A stretch of DNA of 64,000 bases from SIG588 sp045591985 (GCA_045591985.1 JAZNTV010000077.1:24141-88140), one strand, 5' to 3'; shown: positions 1 to 9,481, counted from the first letter of the stretch. Notes: generated from the sequence alone by a model not told the origin. Program-made: numbers and translations.

Positions 1-249
1 TGAAAGTAACGACGCCACCGTGTCGGTTTCCTGCATATTGTACAGATTTTGGTAGATCATGCGGCCGATGAGAAATTCCGCCGAAAGATAAGCCACTCGC
101 TTACCTTTCTTGGGTCGCGACCGACGGTCGTCCACCGCTGCCAGTGCCGCTTTGGATACCGCATGATACAATTCGGTGGGGGTAGCGTTATCTATCCGCT
201 TTCCGGCGTCGATCCGTAACAGCGTGCGGATATCTTTTTCTAAACTCAT
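1..249 (-). CDS. glgP: Glycogen/maltodextrin phosphorylase, N-terminal part (cut by window edge)
   Basis: Only the first 83 codons lie in the window; the rest is beyond base 1. The reading frame opens at an ATG preceded by an AAGGAG ribosome binding site. Around residues 52-65 it carries the YLSAEFLIGR-type motif that marks the N-terminal region of GT35 phosphorylases (usually Y-L-S-x-E-F-L-x-G-R). Known role of the family: phosphorolysis of alpha-1,4-glucan to glucose 1-phosphate with pyridoxal phosphate, in the cytoplasm. It follows malQ by 12 bases on the same strand, so the two are almost certainly co-transcribed and act together on glycogen or maltodextrin. Catalytic residues are outside the window. 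Confidence 0.88.
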   Translation of the reverse strand, partial: MSLEKDIRTLLRIDAGKRIDNATPTELYHAVSKAALAAVDDRRSRPKKGKRVAYLSAEFLIGRMIYQNLYNMQETDTVASLLS

Positions 250-261
250 ATATATAACTCC

Positions 262-1737
262 TTATCGATTATACAGTGTGACAAATTCTTTCAAATGAAC
301 GGCGAGTTCATTGGTGAGGGCATCGGGAGTCATTCGCCATTTCCAGTTTTCGCCGACGGTAGAAGGGGTGTTCATGCGGGCGCGGCTGTCCAGTGCCAAC
401 AGATCTTGCATTTGGAAGATAGCAAGATCGGCCACACTTTGATAGGCGGCGCGCAACATCCCGACGGGAATGGCGGCACGCCGCTTTACCCCGAGATAGC
501 GCATCATATAGGCGATCTCGCGGCGGGTAGCGTGCGCACAATAGCCGACGATGGTGTCGTTGTCATGCGTACCGCCGTATACCGCGCGGTTTTTCGGGAA
601 GTTGTGCGGTAAGTGCGGGTTTTCGGGATTGCCGTCGAAACCGAACAGCAAAACGCTCATGCCGGGATATCCCGTTTGCCGCAAAAGAGTACGCACTTTC
701 GGGTGTAACACACCGAGATCTTCGGCCAAAATACGCATATCGCCTGCCGCTTCGTCAATGGCATCGGTCAGTAATCGTGCGGGGCCTTGTCGCCATTCGC
801 CGCCGATTGCCGTATCCGATGAGGCGGGGATCGCGTAATAGCGCGCCATGCCGATGAAATGATCAATACGCAAAGCGTCGTATAGTGCGCGACAAGAGGC
901 TACGCGTTTTTTCCACCAATCAAAACCGTCTTCGGCCATACGGTCCCAATCATACAGCGGGTTGCCCCAACGCTGTCCCGTCTCGGAGAACATGTCGGGC
1001 GGCACACCTGCTACCGCTGTGGGATGGCCGTGTGTGTCCAACTGAAACAGCGAACGGTTGGCCCACACGTCCGCACTGTCGGCGGAAACGTATAACGGAA
1101 TATCGCCGATCAGCGAAATGCCGCGTGCATTTACATAGGATTTCAGCGCGTCCCACTGGCAACGGAAGAGATATTGACAAAAGCAAACGAAGCGGATCTC
1201 CTCCGCTAAAGCGGCGGTGTATCGAGCAACAGCCGTCTCTTCGCGCAAACGAATATCTTCGTCCCACTCGCTCCAGTCGCGATACCCGAAATGCGCTTTT
1301 ACCGCTGTGTATAATGCGTAATCCGTCAACCAGTGTGCTTCGTTACGGCAAAAGGTATGAAATTCTTCGCTTGGTTTAAATCGCCGATATGCTGTGCGCA
1401 AAAGGTCGAATCGCGTGCGAAACAGGTACTCATAGTCGATATCGTTTACTGTATCGCGAGCGGCGTCGGCTTCTTCGGCCGTGAGCAATCCGGCGTCTAC
1501 CAAACGATCGGGATCGATAAAATAAGGGTTGCCGGCAAAAGCGGAAAAGGATTGATACGGGCTGTCGCCGAATCCGGTAGGGCCTACGGGTAATACCTGC
1601 CAGTATCGCTGGCCGGCTGCGGCCAAAAAGTCGGCAAAGGCATACGCGGCGTCGCCGAGTGTGCCGATGCCGTAGGGGGAGGGGAGCGCGCTGACGGGCA
1701 TCAGTATACCCGCGCCGCGTTTAAACGATTTTTTCAT
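262..1737 (-). CDS. malQ: 4-alpha-glucanotransferase (amylomaltase, GH77)
   Basis: Protein of 491 residues, normal for bacterial GH77 enzymes, which shuffle alpha-1,4-glucan chains and release glucose in the cytoplasm. The N-terminus has the family block with SALPSPYGIGTLG and YWQVLPVGPTG. Predicted catalytic residues are the Asp of RIDHF (about 292), the Glu of LAEDLG (about 339) and the Asp of GTHDND (about 392). An in-frame ATG lies 12 bases upstream, but it overlaps the AAGGATGG Shine-Dalgarno; the ATG at 1737 has the ribosome site 8 bases ahead and was preferred. It is the first gene of a malQ-glgP pair, a usual combination for glycogen or maltodextrin breakdown. Confidence 0.95.
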   Translation of the reverse strand: MKKSFKRGAGILMPVSALPSPYGIGTLGDAAYAFADFLAAAGQRYWQVLPVGPTGFGDSPYQSFSAFAGNPYFIDPDRLVDAGLLTAEEADAARDTVNDIDYEYLFRTRFDLLRTAYRRFKPSEEFHTFCRNEAHWLTDYALYTAVKAHFGYRDWSEWDEDIRLREETAVARYTAALAEEIRFVCFCQYLFRCQWDALKSYVNARGISLIGDIPLYVSADSADVWANRSLFQLDTHGHPTAVAGVPPDMFSETGQRWGNPLYDWDRMAEDGFDWWKKRVASCRALYDALRIDHFIGMARYYAIPASSDTAIGGEWRQGPARLLTDAIDEAAGDMRILAEDLGVLHPKVRTLLRQTGYPGMSVLLFGFDGNPENPHLPHNFPKNRAVYGGTHDNDTIVGYCAHATRREIAYMMRYLGVKRRAAIPVGMLRAAYQSVADLAIFQMQDLLALDSRARMNTPSTVGENWKWRMTPDALTNELAVHLKEFVTLYNR

Positions 1738-1773
1738 ATATTCGACCATCCTTTACAGATGTTAGTATTGCCG

Positions 1774-1820
1774 TCAAAAAGCAAAAAACGCATCACGACG
1801 TGTGCGTTTTTGCTTTTTTA
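1774..1820 (-). terminator. Terminator of the carboxypeptidase gene, upstream of malQ
   Basis: On the minus strand AAAAACGCA and TGCGTTTTT pair around an 11-base loop and are followed by a T-rich tract. It lies just after the stop codon of the S11 carboxypeptidase and separates it from malQ. Confidence 0.7.
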
Positions 1821-1823
1821 TTC

Positions 1824-2864
1824 TTATTTCAGCGCAAATCCTGCTTCGTACAGCAAAGTGGATTCGGTGAAACGCAGGTTTTCATCGGCACAGCCCAGTA
1901 CGATGGCGATCAGTTGGGTACCGTCTTTTTCCGCAACCGATGCCAGGCAGTAACCGGCTTCATCCGTATAGCCCGTTTTGCCGCCGATAGCGTTGACATA
2001 ATACGTGGCGGGGAAATTGGTGTTGAGCAAACGGTTGGTGTTGGTATAACCGAGTTCGTGCCCGCTCGGCGTGGTGAACGAGGCACGTTGCGTACACAAC
2101 GCTTCACGCACGGCATCGAATTCCCACGCAAAACGCAAGATCTTCAGCATGTCGTTTGCCGTGGTCACATGGAAGGTATGATACATGCCGTCGGGATTGA
2201 CAAAGTGCGAGTCTTCGGCGCCGATGGCGGCTAACTCTTCATTCATCAGATCGCAGAAACGAGTGGCAGCCTCAAAGTTGCTGAGTTCTTCTTCGGGATA
2301 CAACCGCTTTGCTGTGTGTACCGCGAGACAGTATGCTGCATCACCGCCCGAAGGAAGCAACAAGGCTTGTAACATTTGGGGGAGTGTGAGCTCCATTCCG
2401 AGTTTTAAGTAAGCGCTGCTGGCTTGCGGGTCGGTCAGATATACTTCCTGCCCGACAACAAAGTTTTCACCGTTGGAATATTTCGCGGCTACCGCAGCGG
2501 TCATGATCTTTGTCAAGCTGGCGGGAGAACAAGTTGCCTCGGCGTTGACATCATATAACACGCGCTCGTTGGTGACATCATACAGCAACGCGTTTCGGGC
2601 GCTCATAGCACCCGAAAGTTGCGACACGGTCTGGTCGGTAAACGACGGTAAGGTGGTTGCGACGGTCGTGGGGACGGTCGTGGTAGTCTTGTTGTCTCCC
2701 GATAACGGCGTGTTGCTGCCGGAATCGCCTGTACCGCGGCTGCTGAAATACCAGATGATACCGACAAGCAATGCCAACACAAGGACCGCAATGATGAACA
2801 CGGGTAACAAGCGGCGAAGCGCGCGTTTGCGGCGCGAGTTACGGAAGGTTTGGGTCTTATTCAT
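1824..2864 (-). CDS. D-alanyl-D-alanine carboxypeptidase (S11), membrane-anchored, variant SxN motif
   Basis: 346 residues. A basic N-terminus is followed by one transmembrane helix (about 19-40) and a Thr-rich linker (about 59-73), then a peptidase S11 domain. Active-site boxes: S-L-T-K at 116-119 and K-T-G at 296-298. The middle box reads S-G-G (about 172-174) where most family members have S-G-N, so the usual Asn is replaced. The C-terminal PBP5_C domain seems absent. Family role: trimming the terminal D-Ala from peptidoglycan stem peptides outside the membrane. It is monocistronic, with a promoter in the divergent spacer shared with padR and a terminator before malQ. Confidence 0.9.
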   Translation of the reverse strand: MNKTQTFRNSRRKRALRRLLPVFIIAVLVLALLVGIIWYFSSRGTGDSGSNTPLSGDNKTTTTVPTTVATTLPSFTDQTVSQLSGAMSARNALLYDVTNERVLYDVNAEATCSPASLTKIMTAAVAAKYSNGENFVVGQEVYLTDPQASSAYLKLGMELTLPQMLQALLLPSGGDAAYCLAVHTAKRLYPEEELSNFEAATRFCDLMNEELAAIGAEDSHFVNPDGMYHTFHVTTANDMLKILRFAWEFDAVREALCTQRASFTTPSGHELGYTNTNRLLNTNFPATYYVNAIGGKTGYTDEAGYCLASVAEKDGTQLIAIVLGCADENLRFTESTLLYEAGFALK

Positions 2865-2900
2865 ATCGTAAATTCCTCGCTTATTCTGTCTGATGTTTTG

Positions 2901-2929
2901 ATTATACTACGAAATTGTGGTTTTGGCAA
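2901..2929 (-). promoter_or_regulatory. Sigma-A type promoter of the S11 carboxypeptidase gene
   Basis: Minus strand TTGCCA (2929-2924), 17-base spacer, TATAAT (2906-2901), about 37 bases ahead of the ATG at 2864. Confidence 0.7.
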
Positions 2930-2947
2930 TGTGTATATGTAAAAAGA

Positions 2948-2976
2948 TTGACAAATTTTGCGAAACAAGGTACACT
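2948..2976 (+). promoter_or_regulatory. Sigma-A type promoter of padR
   Basis: TTGACA (2948-2953), 17-base spacer, TACACT (2971-2976). It is back to back with the carboxypeptidase promoter, so PadR could affect both. Confidence 0.7.
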
Positions 2977-3006
2977 GAACATATTATGATAAAAGGATGC
3001 TGTTCG

Positions 3007-3357
3007 ATGCCATACGATAAATCACAAATGATGCGCGGCACGTTGGAAGGTTGCATTTTAAAAATTATCCGTATGCGGGAAACATACGGGTATGAGATCT
3101 TAATGTTGCTTCGCGAATGCGGCTTTTCGGATATTTCGGAAGGAACCATTTATCCGTTGCTGCTTCGTTTGGAAAAGCAAGGAAGTATTCGCGCCGAAAT
3201 GCGCCCGTCGCCGCTCGGTCCGCGCCGCAAATATTATACCATAACCTCGTCGGGCGACGAGTATCTTTCGGCATTTGAAGACTGCTGGAAACAGTTGACG
3301 AATGCGGTTGGGAATGCCATGTGCATCGGAGAGGAGGATCGCGGTGAAACGAAATGA
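3007..3357 (+). CDS. PadR family transcriptional regulator
   Basis: 116 residues, typical of short PadR-s2 regulators. The winged helix-turn-helix is visible as TYGYEILMLL, then SEGTIYPLLLRLEKQG (recognition helix and wing entry) and the RKYYTIT strand of the wing. The start was set at 3007 because AAAAGGA sits just upstream; an earlier in-frame ATG would place this site inside the gene. It overlaps the next gene by 14 bases, the usual arrangement of PadR with a small membrane protein. PadR proteins commonly repress their own operon and respond to small molecules or envelope stress; the ligand is unknown. Confidence 0.92.
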   Translation: MPYDKSQMMRGTLEGCILKIIRMRETYGYEILMLLRECGFSDISEGTIYPLLLRLEKQGSIRAEMRPSPLGPRRKYYTITSSGDEYLSAFEDCWKQLTNAVGNAMCIGEEDRGETK

Positions 3358-4018
3358 ATTGCGTACCGTTCGCACACAATTAACATCGGAAAATCGTCGT
3401 TCCTTGCGCCGAATCGAGCGGTTCTTGGATTCCTATTCCCTGAATGAGGTTACCCAAGAAGAGGTGCTGATGGACCTTACGGGTATGGCGTTGGAATGTC
3501 AACAGCGCGGTCAGTTGTTTTCGGAAGCGGTCGGGATGGACGAAGCGGTGTTTTGTCATGAGTTGGTTGCCAACTGTCCGCGCGAAACGTGTACCGAACG
3601 TGTGCTTGCGGTGCTGCGGTGGATGACGGCGTGGATCGGTTGCGTTTTGCCGGTAATGTTTTTGTTGGAGTGTATGTTTCCGTGGATGAGCGGCGAGATT
3701 GCCGACGGATTGTATCATGTACCGCTGCCGTTTCTTTGCAAATATTTGGCGGCGGTGATTCCCGTTGCAACGGGCATGTATGTATTTAAACGGTTTACCT
3801 ACCTTTCCCGTTCGCTGGTGTGGACCTTATTTGTTGCGGCATTTATGTTTGTTTTTATCACCGTGTCGGAGGTGTCTGCACGGTTGATGAGTACGGTGAC
3901 TTTGCCGCTTTCGCTGTGGTTGTGGCTGTGGTTGTTCGGCGGCGCTTTCGCTTTCTTCCACATTGCCAAGCGATGTGTGGCGTTGACGGTGGCCTATCGT
4001 CAAAAACGCAGTCGCTGA
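3344..4018 (+). CDS. Membrane protein of a padR operon, four predicted helices
   Basis: 224 residues from a GTG start with GAGGAGG six bases upstream, overlapping padR by 14 bases (translational coupling likely). The first ~95 residues are soluble and charged, with a helical look (ENRRSLRRIERFLDS, NEVTQEEVLMDL). Four hydrophobic segments follow (about 97-125, 134-153, 160-180, 188-210). The soluble helical part plus membrane part resembles the DUF1048/DUF1700-like proteins often encoded beside PadR. No catalytic motif is visible and the function is unknown. Inferred role: membrane partner or target whose amount is controlled by PadR. Confidence 0.75.
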   Translation: MKRNELRTVRTQLTSENRRSLRRIERFLDSYSLNEVTQEEVLMDLTGMALECQQRGQLFSEAVGMDEAVFCHELVANCPRETCTERVLAVLRWMTAWIGCVLPVMFLLECMFPWMSGEIADGLYHVPLPFLCKYLAAVIPVATGMYVFKRFTYLSRSLVWTLFVAAFMFVFITVSEVSARLMSTVTLPLSLWLWLWLFGGAFAFFHIAKRCVALTVAYRQKRSR

Positions 4019-4034
4019 CAAAGGGGGACAGACG

Positions 4035-4883
4035 ATGTGTGAAAAGCCGGAATTGCTTGCTAGGCATCGCTTTACGCTGGGGGAGTGCCCTACGTGGGAT
4101 GAGCGGTCGGGTACGCTGTATTTGGTCGATATTCCCGAGGGGTCTTATTGCACGATAAACTATGCGAGTGGCGAGATTAAAAAGGAAAAGGTAGCGAATA
4201 TGCTCGGCTGTCTTGCCTTGTGCGAGAACGGCGACCTTCTGCTTGCCGCCGAAGACGGCGTTTATCGACGTACGGCGGACGGTACGATGCACTTGGCGCA
4301 CGCGCCTTGTGTGTTACAGGGTTCCCGTTTCAATGACGGTAAGGTCGGTCCCGACGGTGCGTTTTATGCAGGAACCGCCGGCGGTGCTGGCGAGGGTGCG
4401 TTTTATCGATTGGCGGACGGTGTGCTTACGCCGCTGTTTGATAAATGCACCTGCTCCAACGGATTGGATTGGACAGCGGACAGCCGCACAATGTACTATT
4501 GCGATTCTTTGGAACACAAAATGGAACGGTTCAGTGTAAAGGGAGCGGCCTTGCACGGTCGCGAAACCGTATGGGATATTCCGCACGAAGACGGTTTGCC
4601 CGACGGTATGACCATCGATCGCAACGGTAACGTATGGTTGGCGTTGTGGGGCGGATGGGGCGTTGTATGTATCGATCCAGCGAAACGCCGCCTTTTGCGG
4701 CGGATCGATCTGCCGGTCAAACAAGTTACCTCATGCACCTTTGCCGGAGCGGACCTGTGCGATCTTGTGATCACCACAGCGGCACAAGGACAAGATTTGA
4801 CCGAGCAACCGGAGGCGGGATATGTGTTTCGCGTACGTCTTGATGTGGGAGGGTATCCCACACGGCGATATACAAAAGGATAA
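4035..4883 (+). CDS. SMP-30/gluconolactonase/LRE family protein
   Basis: 282 residues forming a predicted six-bladed beta-propeller. Metal ligands of the family are recognisable: Glu17 in LGECPTWD, Asn100 in SRFNDGK, Asn142 in CSNGLDWT and Asp190 in LPDGM. Relatives hydrolyse sugar lactones such as gluconolactone or show lactonase activity with a divalent metal in the cytoplasm. The substrate here cannot be read from sequence. An AAGGGGG ribosome site precedes the ATG. It starts 16 bases after the padR partner gene and ends in a strong terminator, so it probably shares the padR transcript. Confidence 0.88.
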   Translation: MCEKPELLARHRFTLGECPTWDERSGTLYLVDIPEGSYCTINYASGEIKKEKVANMLGCLALCENGDLLLAAEDGVYRRTADGTMHLAHAPCVLQGSRFNDGKVGPDGAFYAGTAGGAGEGAFYRLADGVLTPLFDKCTCSNGLDWTADSRTMYYCDSLEHKMERFSVKGAALHGRETVWDIPHEDGLPDGMTIDRNGNVWLALWGGWGVVCIDPAKRRLLRRIDLPVKQVTSCTFAGADLCDLVITTAAQGQDLTEQPEAGYVFRVRLDVGGYPTRRYTKG

Positions 4884-4887
4884 TGAG

Positions 4888-4925
4888 GAAACCACAGCTT
4901 GCATACAGCAGGCTGTGGTTTTTTA
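4888..4925 (+). terminator. Terminator after the SMP-30 gene
   Basis: AACCACAGC and GCTGTGGTT pair around a 13-base loop and are followed by six Ts. Confidence 0.85.
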
Positions 4926-4994
4926 AAATATTTTTCGACGTGTGAATACAAACGGGGTGTTCAATCGTGTTGTAGGTGAAAGGAGGACTACACA

Positions 4995-5483
4995 ATGCAG
5001 CGTATCGATACGGAAAAAGACATCAGAAGGGTTGTCAATACTTACACGGACACTCTGCAAAAATTGGCGTTTACGTATTTGCACTCGGTTGCAGATGCCG
5101 AAGATGCCGTACAAGAAGTTTTTGTTAAACTGTTGGTGAAGAGGCCGCGGTTTCAAGACAGTGAACATGAAAAAGCGTGGTTGATACGGGCGGTGATCAA
5201 CGTGTGCAAGGATCGCTTGCGCCGTGCTGATTACCGAAACGTTCCGATCGAAGAAGCCTTGACGGTGGAAGGTGCCGACACCGACAGCGAGTTGTTGGCA
5301 GAAGTAATGCGGCTCCCGGAGACATATCGAACCGTTATACACCTACACTACTACGAAGGGTATACCGTTCGTGAGATTGCCGCCATTATTCGAAAACCGA
5401 TCGGAACCGTTGCCACCTATCTTTCCCGCGGGCGACAACAACTGAAAAAACAATTGGAAGGAGATCTATATGAACAAGTATAA
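4995..5483 (+). CDS. ECF-type RNA polymerase sigma factor
   Basis: 162 residues, the normal size for a group 4 sigma factor. Region 2 (about 15-75) includes LAFTYLHSVADAEDAVQEVFVKLL, the typical DAEDxxQExF block that contacts core polymerase and the -10. Region 4 (about 103-155) includes LPETYRTVIHLHYYEGYTVREIA and a GTVxTxLSRGRxxL recognition helix. AGGAGG precedes the start by eight bases. It overlaps the next gene, a membrane protein with a short cytosolic N-terminus, by 14 bases: the usual sigma/anti-sigma pair. The inducing signal is unknown. Confidence 0.93.
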   Translation: MQRIDTEKDIRRVVNTYTDTLQKLAFTYLHSVADAEDAVQEVFVKLLVKRPRFQDSEHEKAWLIRAVINVCKDRLRRADYRNVPIEEALTVEGADTDSELLAEVMRLPETYRTVIHLHYYEGYTVREIAAIIRKPIGTVATYLSRGRQQLKKQLEGDLYEQV

Positions 5484-6228
5484 ACAGGCAATGACAAAAC
5501 TGCCGTTTGATCCCGCATTCTGTGAAAAAACCATTCGTGTATTGCAAGCGCAAACAGAAACCGTTCCCGCCAAGTCCGCCCGACAATCCCTGTGGGCATA
5601 CGGACGGGTCGCATTGGTCGTGGGGGCGTTGATGATAACATTGACTACCGCTGTGTTTGCGGCCGTCCGCCTGTTGACGCCCAAAGAGGTTGCCGACCAT
5701 TTCGGGAATTCCGCACTGGCAGCTGCCTTCGATAGTGAGGGCGCTGTAGTGGTCAACCAAGATGTTGTTGCCGGGGAATACACCATTACTCTCAACGGCA
5801 TCGTACATGGTAACGATGTTGAGGAATACGTGGACAACACGGCGGCGAGTTATATTGTGCTTTCCGTTCGCTATACCGACGGACGAACGATCGCGGCCGA
5901 AGAGACATGGGAGAATGATCCGATCTGTCGCTTTACGGCGTCGCCGTATATCCACGGGAAACGACCGAGTGAAGTGAATTTGTTTACGCTCGAAAGTCGT
6001 GCAAGTAAATGTATTATCAATAACGTGCTCTACCTTCTTTTGGAAACAGACACCTTAGGGGCATTTGCAGGAGAAACGGCGTATTTGGGCGTAGCGGAAA
6101 GTGATACAATGGCCGTCTTTACCAACGACGAAAAAAGTCCGTTTACCTTGAATGCCGACGGAGCGGTAGTGCTGAAAGAGGCATTTGACGAGGAAATGGC
6201 GTGTGCGGTGTTTACGTTGCCGCTGTAA
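5470..6228 (+). CDS. Probable anti-sigma factor, DUF4179-like, single-pass membrane protein
   Basis: 252 residues: about 45 cytosolic residues, one transmembrane helix (about 46-66) and an extracytoplasmic domain rich in beta strands (for example GEYTITLNGIVHGN and SYIVLSVRYTDGR). The layout matches clostridial DUF4179-type anti-sigma proteins. Translational overlap with the ECF sigma gene supports this. Inferred role: the N-terminus holds the sigma factor at the membrane and the outer domain senses an envelope signal. No zinc-binding HxxxCxxC motif of the ZAS class is present. A terminator follows. Confidence 0.8.
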   Translation: MNKYKQAMTKLPFDPAFCEKTIRVLQAQTETVPAKSARQSLWAYGRVALVVGALMITLTTAVFAAVRLLTPKEVADHFGNSALAAAFDSEGAVVVNQDVVAGEYTITLNGIVHGNDVEEYVDNTAASYIVLSVRYTDGRTIAAEETWENDPICRFTASPYIHGKRPSEVNLFTLESRASKCIINNVLYLLLETDTLGAFAGETAYLGVAESDTMAVFTNDEKSPFTLNADGAVVLKEAFDEEMACAVFTLPL

Positions 6229-6245
6229 TGGGCGAATACTTTACG

Positions 6246-6277
6246 AGGGGTTGCTTTGGCAACCCCTTTGCTTTTTT
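6246..6277 (+). terminator. Terminator of the ECF sigma operon
   Basis: AGGGGTTGC and GCAACCCCT form a perfect 9-bp stem with a 4-base loop; T-rich tail follows. Confidence 0.85.
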
Positions 6278-6297
6278 GGTTTTATGCAGAAATGCGG

Positions 6298-6326
6298 TTT
6301 ACATTTCTTTGCGGATGTGGTAGAAT
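6298..6326 (+). promoter_or_regulatory. Promoter of the DUF6062 gene
   Basis: TTTACA (6298-6303), 17-base spacer, TAGAAT (6321-6326), 24 bases before the ATG at 6351. Confidence 0.6.
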
Positions 6327-6350
6327 ATCCTCTGAGAGGAGTTGAACGCT

Positions 6351-7040
6351 ATGCGTGACGATATTACCAGTATTCCCGTAAGCGAGGTGTTTGAACCGCG
6401 AGAGGGGTGCCCGATCTGTCGGATGCGCGATCGCTTGGAAGAACGTGTCGTGGAATACATTACCGGTGCCGCGATGATGGAACCGGACGTGCGTGAAGAC
6501 ACCAACAAGCAGGGGTTTTGCATTACCCATTACCGCCGAATGTTGAAGCGTCGCAACCGTTTGGGGGTGGCACTGATGCTGGAAAGCCATTTGGCCGAAA
6601 CCGAAAAGAATGTGTTTGCGGGATTGCCGTTGGTTGGCAAACGCACGACCAAACAAGTGCGTGCGGCGGAAAAGGCGGCTGACAGTTGTTTTGTGTGCAG
6701 TCAAGTGGAATGGGGAATGGAGCGTATGCTCGCCACCGTTTGCCGTTTGTATGAGCGCGAACGGGATTTTCGCACGTTGTTTGCCGAGCAGGAGCATTTG
6801 TGTCTGCCGCACTTTTCGCGGTTGGCTGTTCCGGCCGGCGGAATGGAGAAGCGTTGGCAACAGGAATTTTTGAAAGCGGCATCGGGACTTTCACGCCAAT
6901 ATCTGAGGGAATTGCGTGCCGATGTACATCATTTTACCGAGATGTTCGACTATCGCAACAACGGCGAAGAGGCCGATTGGGGAAACGCGAAAGATTCCAT
7001 TGAACGTGCCGTGGAATACCTCACGTCGCGGGAACCGTAA
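6351..7040 (+). CDS. DUF6062 family protein with duplicated CxxC...CxxH motif
   Basis: 229 residues, soluble, highly charged. Four short Cys/His motifs are visible: CPIC (20-23), CITH (57-60), CFVC (113-116) and CLPH (151-154). They form two CxxC-x33/34-CxxH units, as if the protein were an internal duplication of one metal-binding module. This matches the DUF6062 proteins of Clostridia, whose function is not known. AGAGGAG lies nine bases before the chosen ATG. It has its own promoter. Zinc or iron-sulfur binding is an inference from the spacing only. Confidence 0.8.
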   Translation: MRDDITSIPVSEVFEPREGCPICRMRDRLEERVVEYITGAAMMEPDVREDTNKQGFCITHYRRMLKRRNRLGVALMLESHLAETEKNVFAGLPLVGKRTTKQVRAAEKAADSCFVCSQVEWGMERMLATVCRLYERERDFRTLFAEQEHLCLPHFSRLAVPAGGMEKRWQQEFLKAASGLSRQYLRELRADVHHFTEMFDYRNNGEEADWGNAKDSIERAVEYLTSREP

Positions 7041-7090
7041 ACCTGCGGTGTAAAGGTGAAAACAATTACCATATTTTTCGCCGAAACCTC

Positions 7091-7149
7091 TTGACAAAAC
7101 ACAAAATTTCGTGTATAATGAGTTGTAAAGTTTCGCGACTTTACAACTC
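7091..7149 (+). promoter_or_regulatory. Consensus promoter of the ylxM-ffh operon with an 11-bp dyad over the start site
   Basis: TTGACA (7091-7096), 17-base spacer and TATAAT (7114-7119) match consensus exactly. Directly after the -10, positions 7120-7130 and 7139-7149 form a perfect 11-bp inverted repeat around 8 bases. The expected transcription start falls inside the left arm, so an operator is more likely than a pure RNA hairpin. Confidence 0.8.
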
Positions 7150-7180
7150 ATTTCACTTTACGAGAAGGAGGGAACCGTCG

Positions 7181-7543
7181 ATGGCCAAGAATATGGAGAT
7201 CGCGTTGCTGTTCGATTTCTATGGCGAGATGTTGACAGAAAAGCAACGGGATGTCATCGAACTGTATTACGAAGATGATCTGTCGCTGTCGGAAATTGCT
7301 GAAAATGAAGGCATCACTCGTCAGGGTGTGCGGGATTCCATCAAGCGTGCGGAAACGCAGTTGCTGGATATGGAGGAACGACTTGGTTTGGCTAAGCGGT
7401 TCCGCGAAATGCAGGAAGGCGTAACGGCCATTCTGGAAGCGGCTGACGACATTTTCGCTATCAATGAGCGGTTCGGCTATTCGCGGGAGATCAATGACCG
7501 TGCACGCCGTATTCGCGAATTGGCACAGCAGTTGACGAAATAA
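7181..7543 (+). CDS. ylxM: YlxM/p13-like DNA-binding protein, SRP-associated
   Basis: 120 residues. It begins with the family signature LLFDFYGEMLTEKQRDVIELYYEDDLSLSEIAENEGITRQGVRDSIKR, a sigma-region-4-like helix-turn-helix, followed by a helical tail. YlxM genes sit directly before ffh in Firmicutes, and the protein has been linked to SRP function. Here it is 13 bases from ffh, under a consensus promoter. GAAGGAGG precedes the ATG. The dyad overlapping the promoter would be a natural candidate for binding by this HTH protein, but that is inference. Confidence 0.92.
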   Translation: MAKNMEIALLFDFYGEMLTEKQRDVIELYYEDDLSLSEIAENEGITRQGVRDSIKRAETQLLDMEERLGLAKRFREMQEGVTAILEAADDIFAINERFGYSREINDRARRIRELAQQLTK

Positions 7544-7556
7544 GGAGGACAGTTCC

Positions 7557-8897
<1,341 letters not shown>

Positions 8898-8970
8898 ACC
8901 GTATTCATTTCCGCAAAGCGGATGAGAATAAACAATATTTTTTAATTTATTTTTTTGGAGGTACCCTAAC

Positions 8971-9210
8971 ATGGCAGTGAAAATCAGACTGAGCCGCATG
9001 GGCGCGAAGAAAGCTCCGTTCTATCGTATCGTGGTGGCGGATTCCCGTTATCCCCGCGATGGCCGTTTCATTGAAGAGATCGGTTACTACAACCCGATGG
9101 AAGAGCCCAAGGTTATCAAAGTGGACGCCGAGAAGGCGCAGAAGTGGATCGCGAACGGCGCTCAGCCGACCGATACGGTCCGCGATCTGCTGAAGCAGGC
9201 GGGCATCTGA
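8971..9210 (+). CDS. rpsP: 30S ribosomal protein S16
   Basis: 79 residues with the S16 hallmark MAVKIRLSRMGAKKAPFYRIVVADSR at the N-terminus and GYYNPM near residue 37. It is part of the small ribosomal subunit, needed for its assembly. TTTGGAGG precedes the ATG. The position between ffh and khpA is the usual one in Firmicutes. Confidence 0.98.
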   Translation: MAVKIRLSRMGAKKAPFYRIVVADSRYPRDGRFIEEIGYYNPMEEPKVIKVDAEKAQKWIANGAQPTDTVRDLLKQAGI

Positions 9211-9242
9211 TCCCTCGATAATCGGAAAGGACGGTCTCACAC

Positions 9243-9476
9243 ATGAAAGACTTGTTGTTGACGATTGCCAAAGGTTTGGTGGAAGATCCGGACGCCGTTA
9301 CGGTGGAACAGGAAGAGGTTGCCGAAGACGGCACCATTGTTCTGCATCTGCATGTTGCGGAGGAGGATATGGGCCGCGTGATCGGCAAACAGGGCCGCAT
9401 TGCGAAAGCGATGCGTACTGTGATGCGTGCCGCCGCTACCCGTCAGGATGTCAAGGTTTCGGTGGAAATCGACTAA
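9243..9476 (+). CDS. khpA: KH-domain RNA-binding protein KhpA (YlqC)
   Basis: 77 residues, a single KH domain. The RNA-binding GxxG loop is GKQG in GRVIGKQGRIAKAMRTVMRAAA (about 42-62). KhpA forms a dimer with KhpB in many Firmicutes and affects cell elongation and small-RNA biology. It stands between rpsP and rimM, which is normal. An intrinsic terminator follows immediately, so it may end one transcript. Confidence 0.95.
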   Translation: MKDLLLTIAKGLVEDPDAVTVEQEEVAEDGTIVLHLHVAEEDMGRVIGKQGRIAKAMRTVMRAAATRQDVKVSVEID

Positions 9477-9481
9477 GACGT

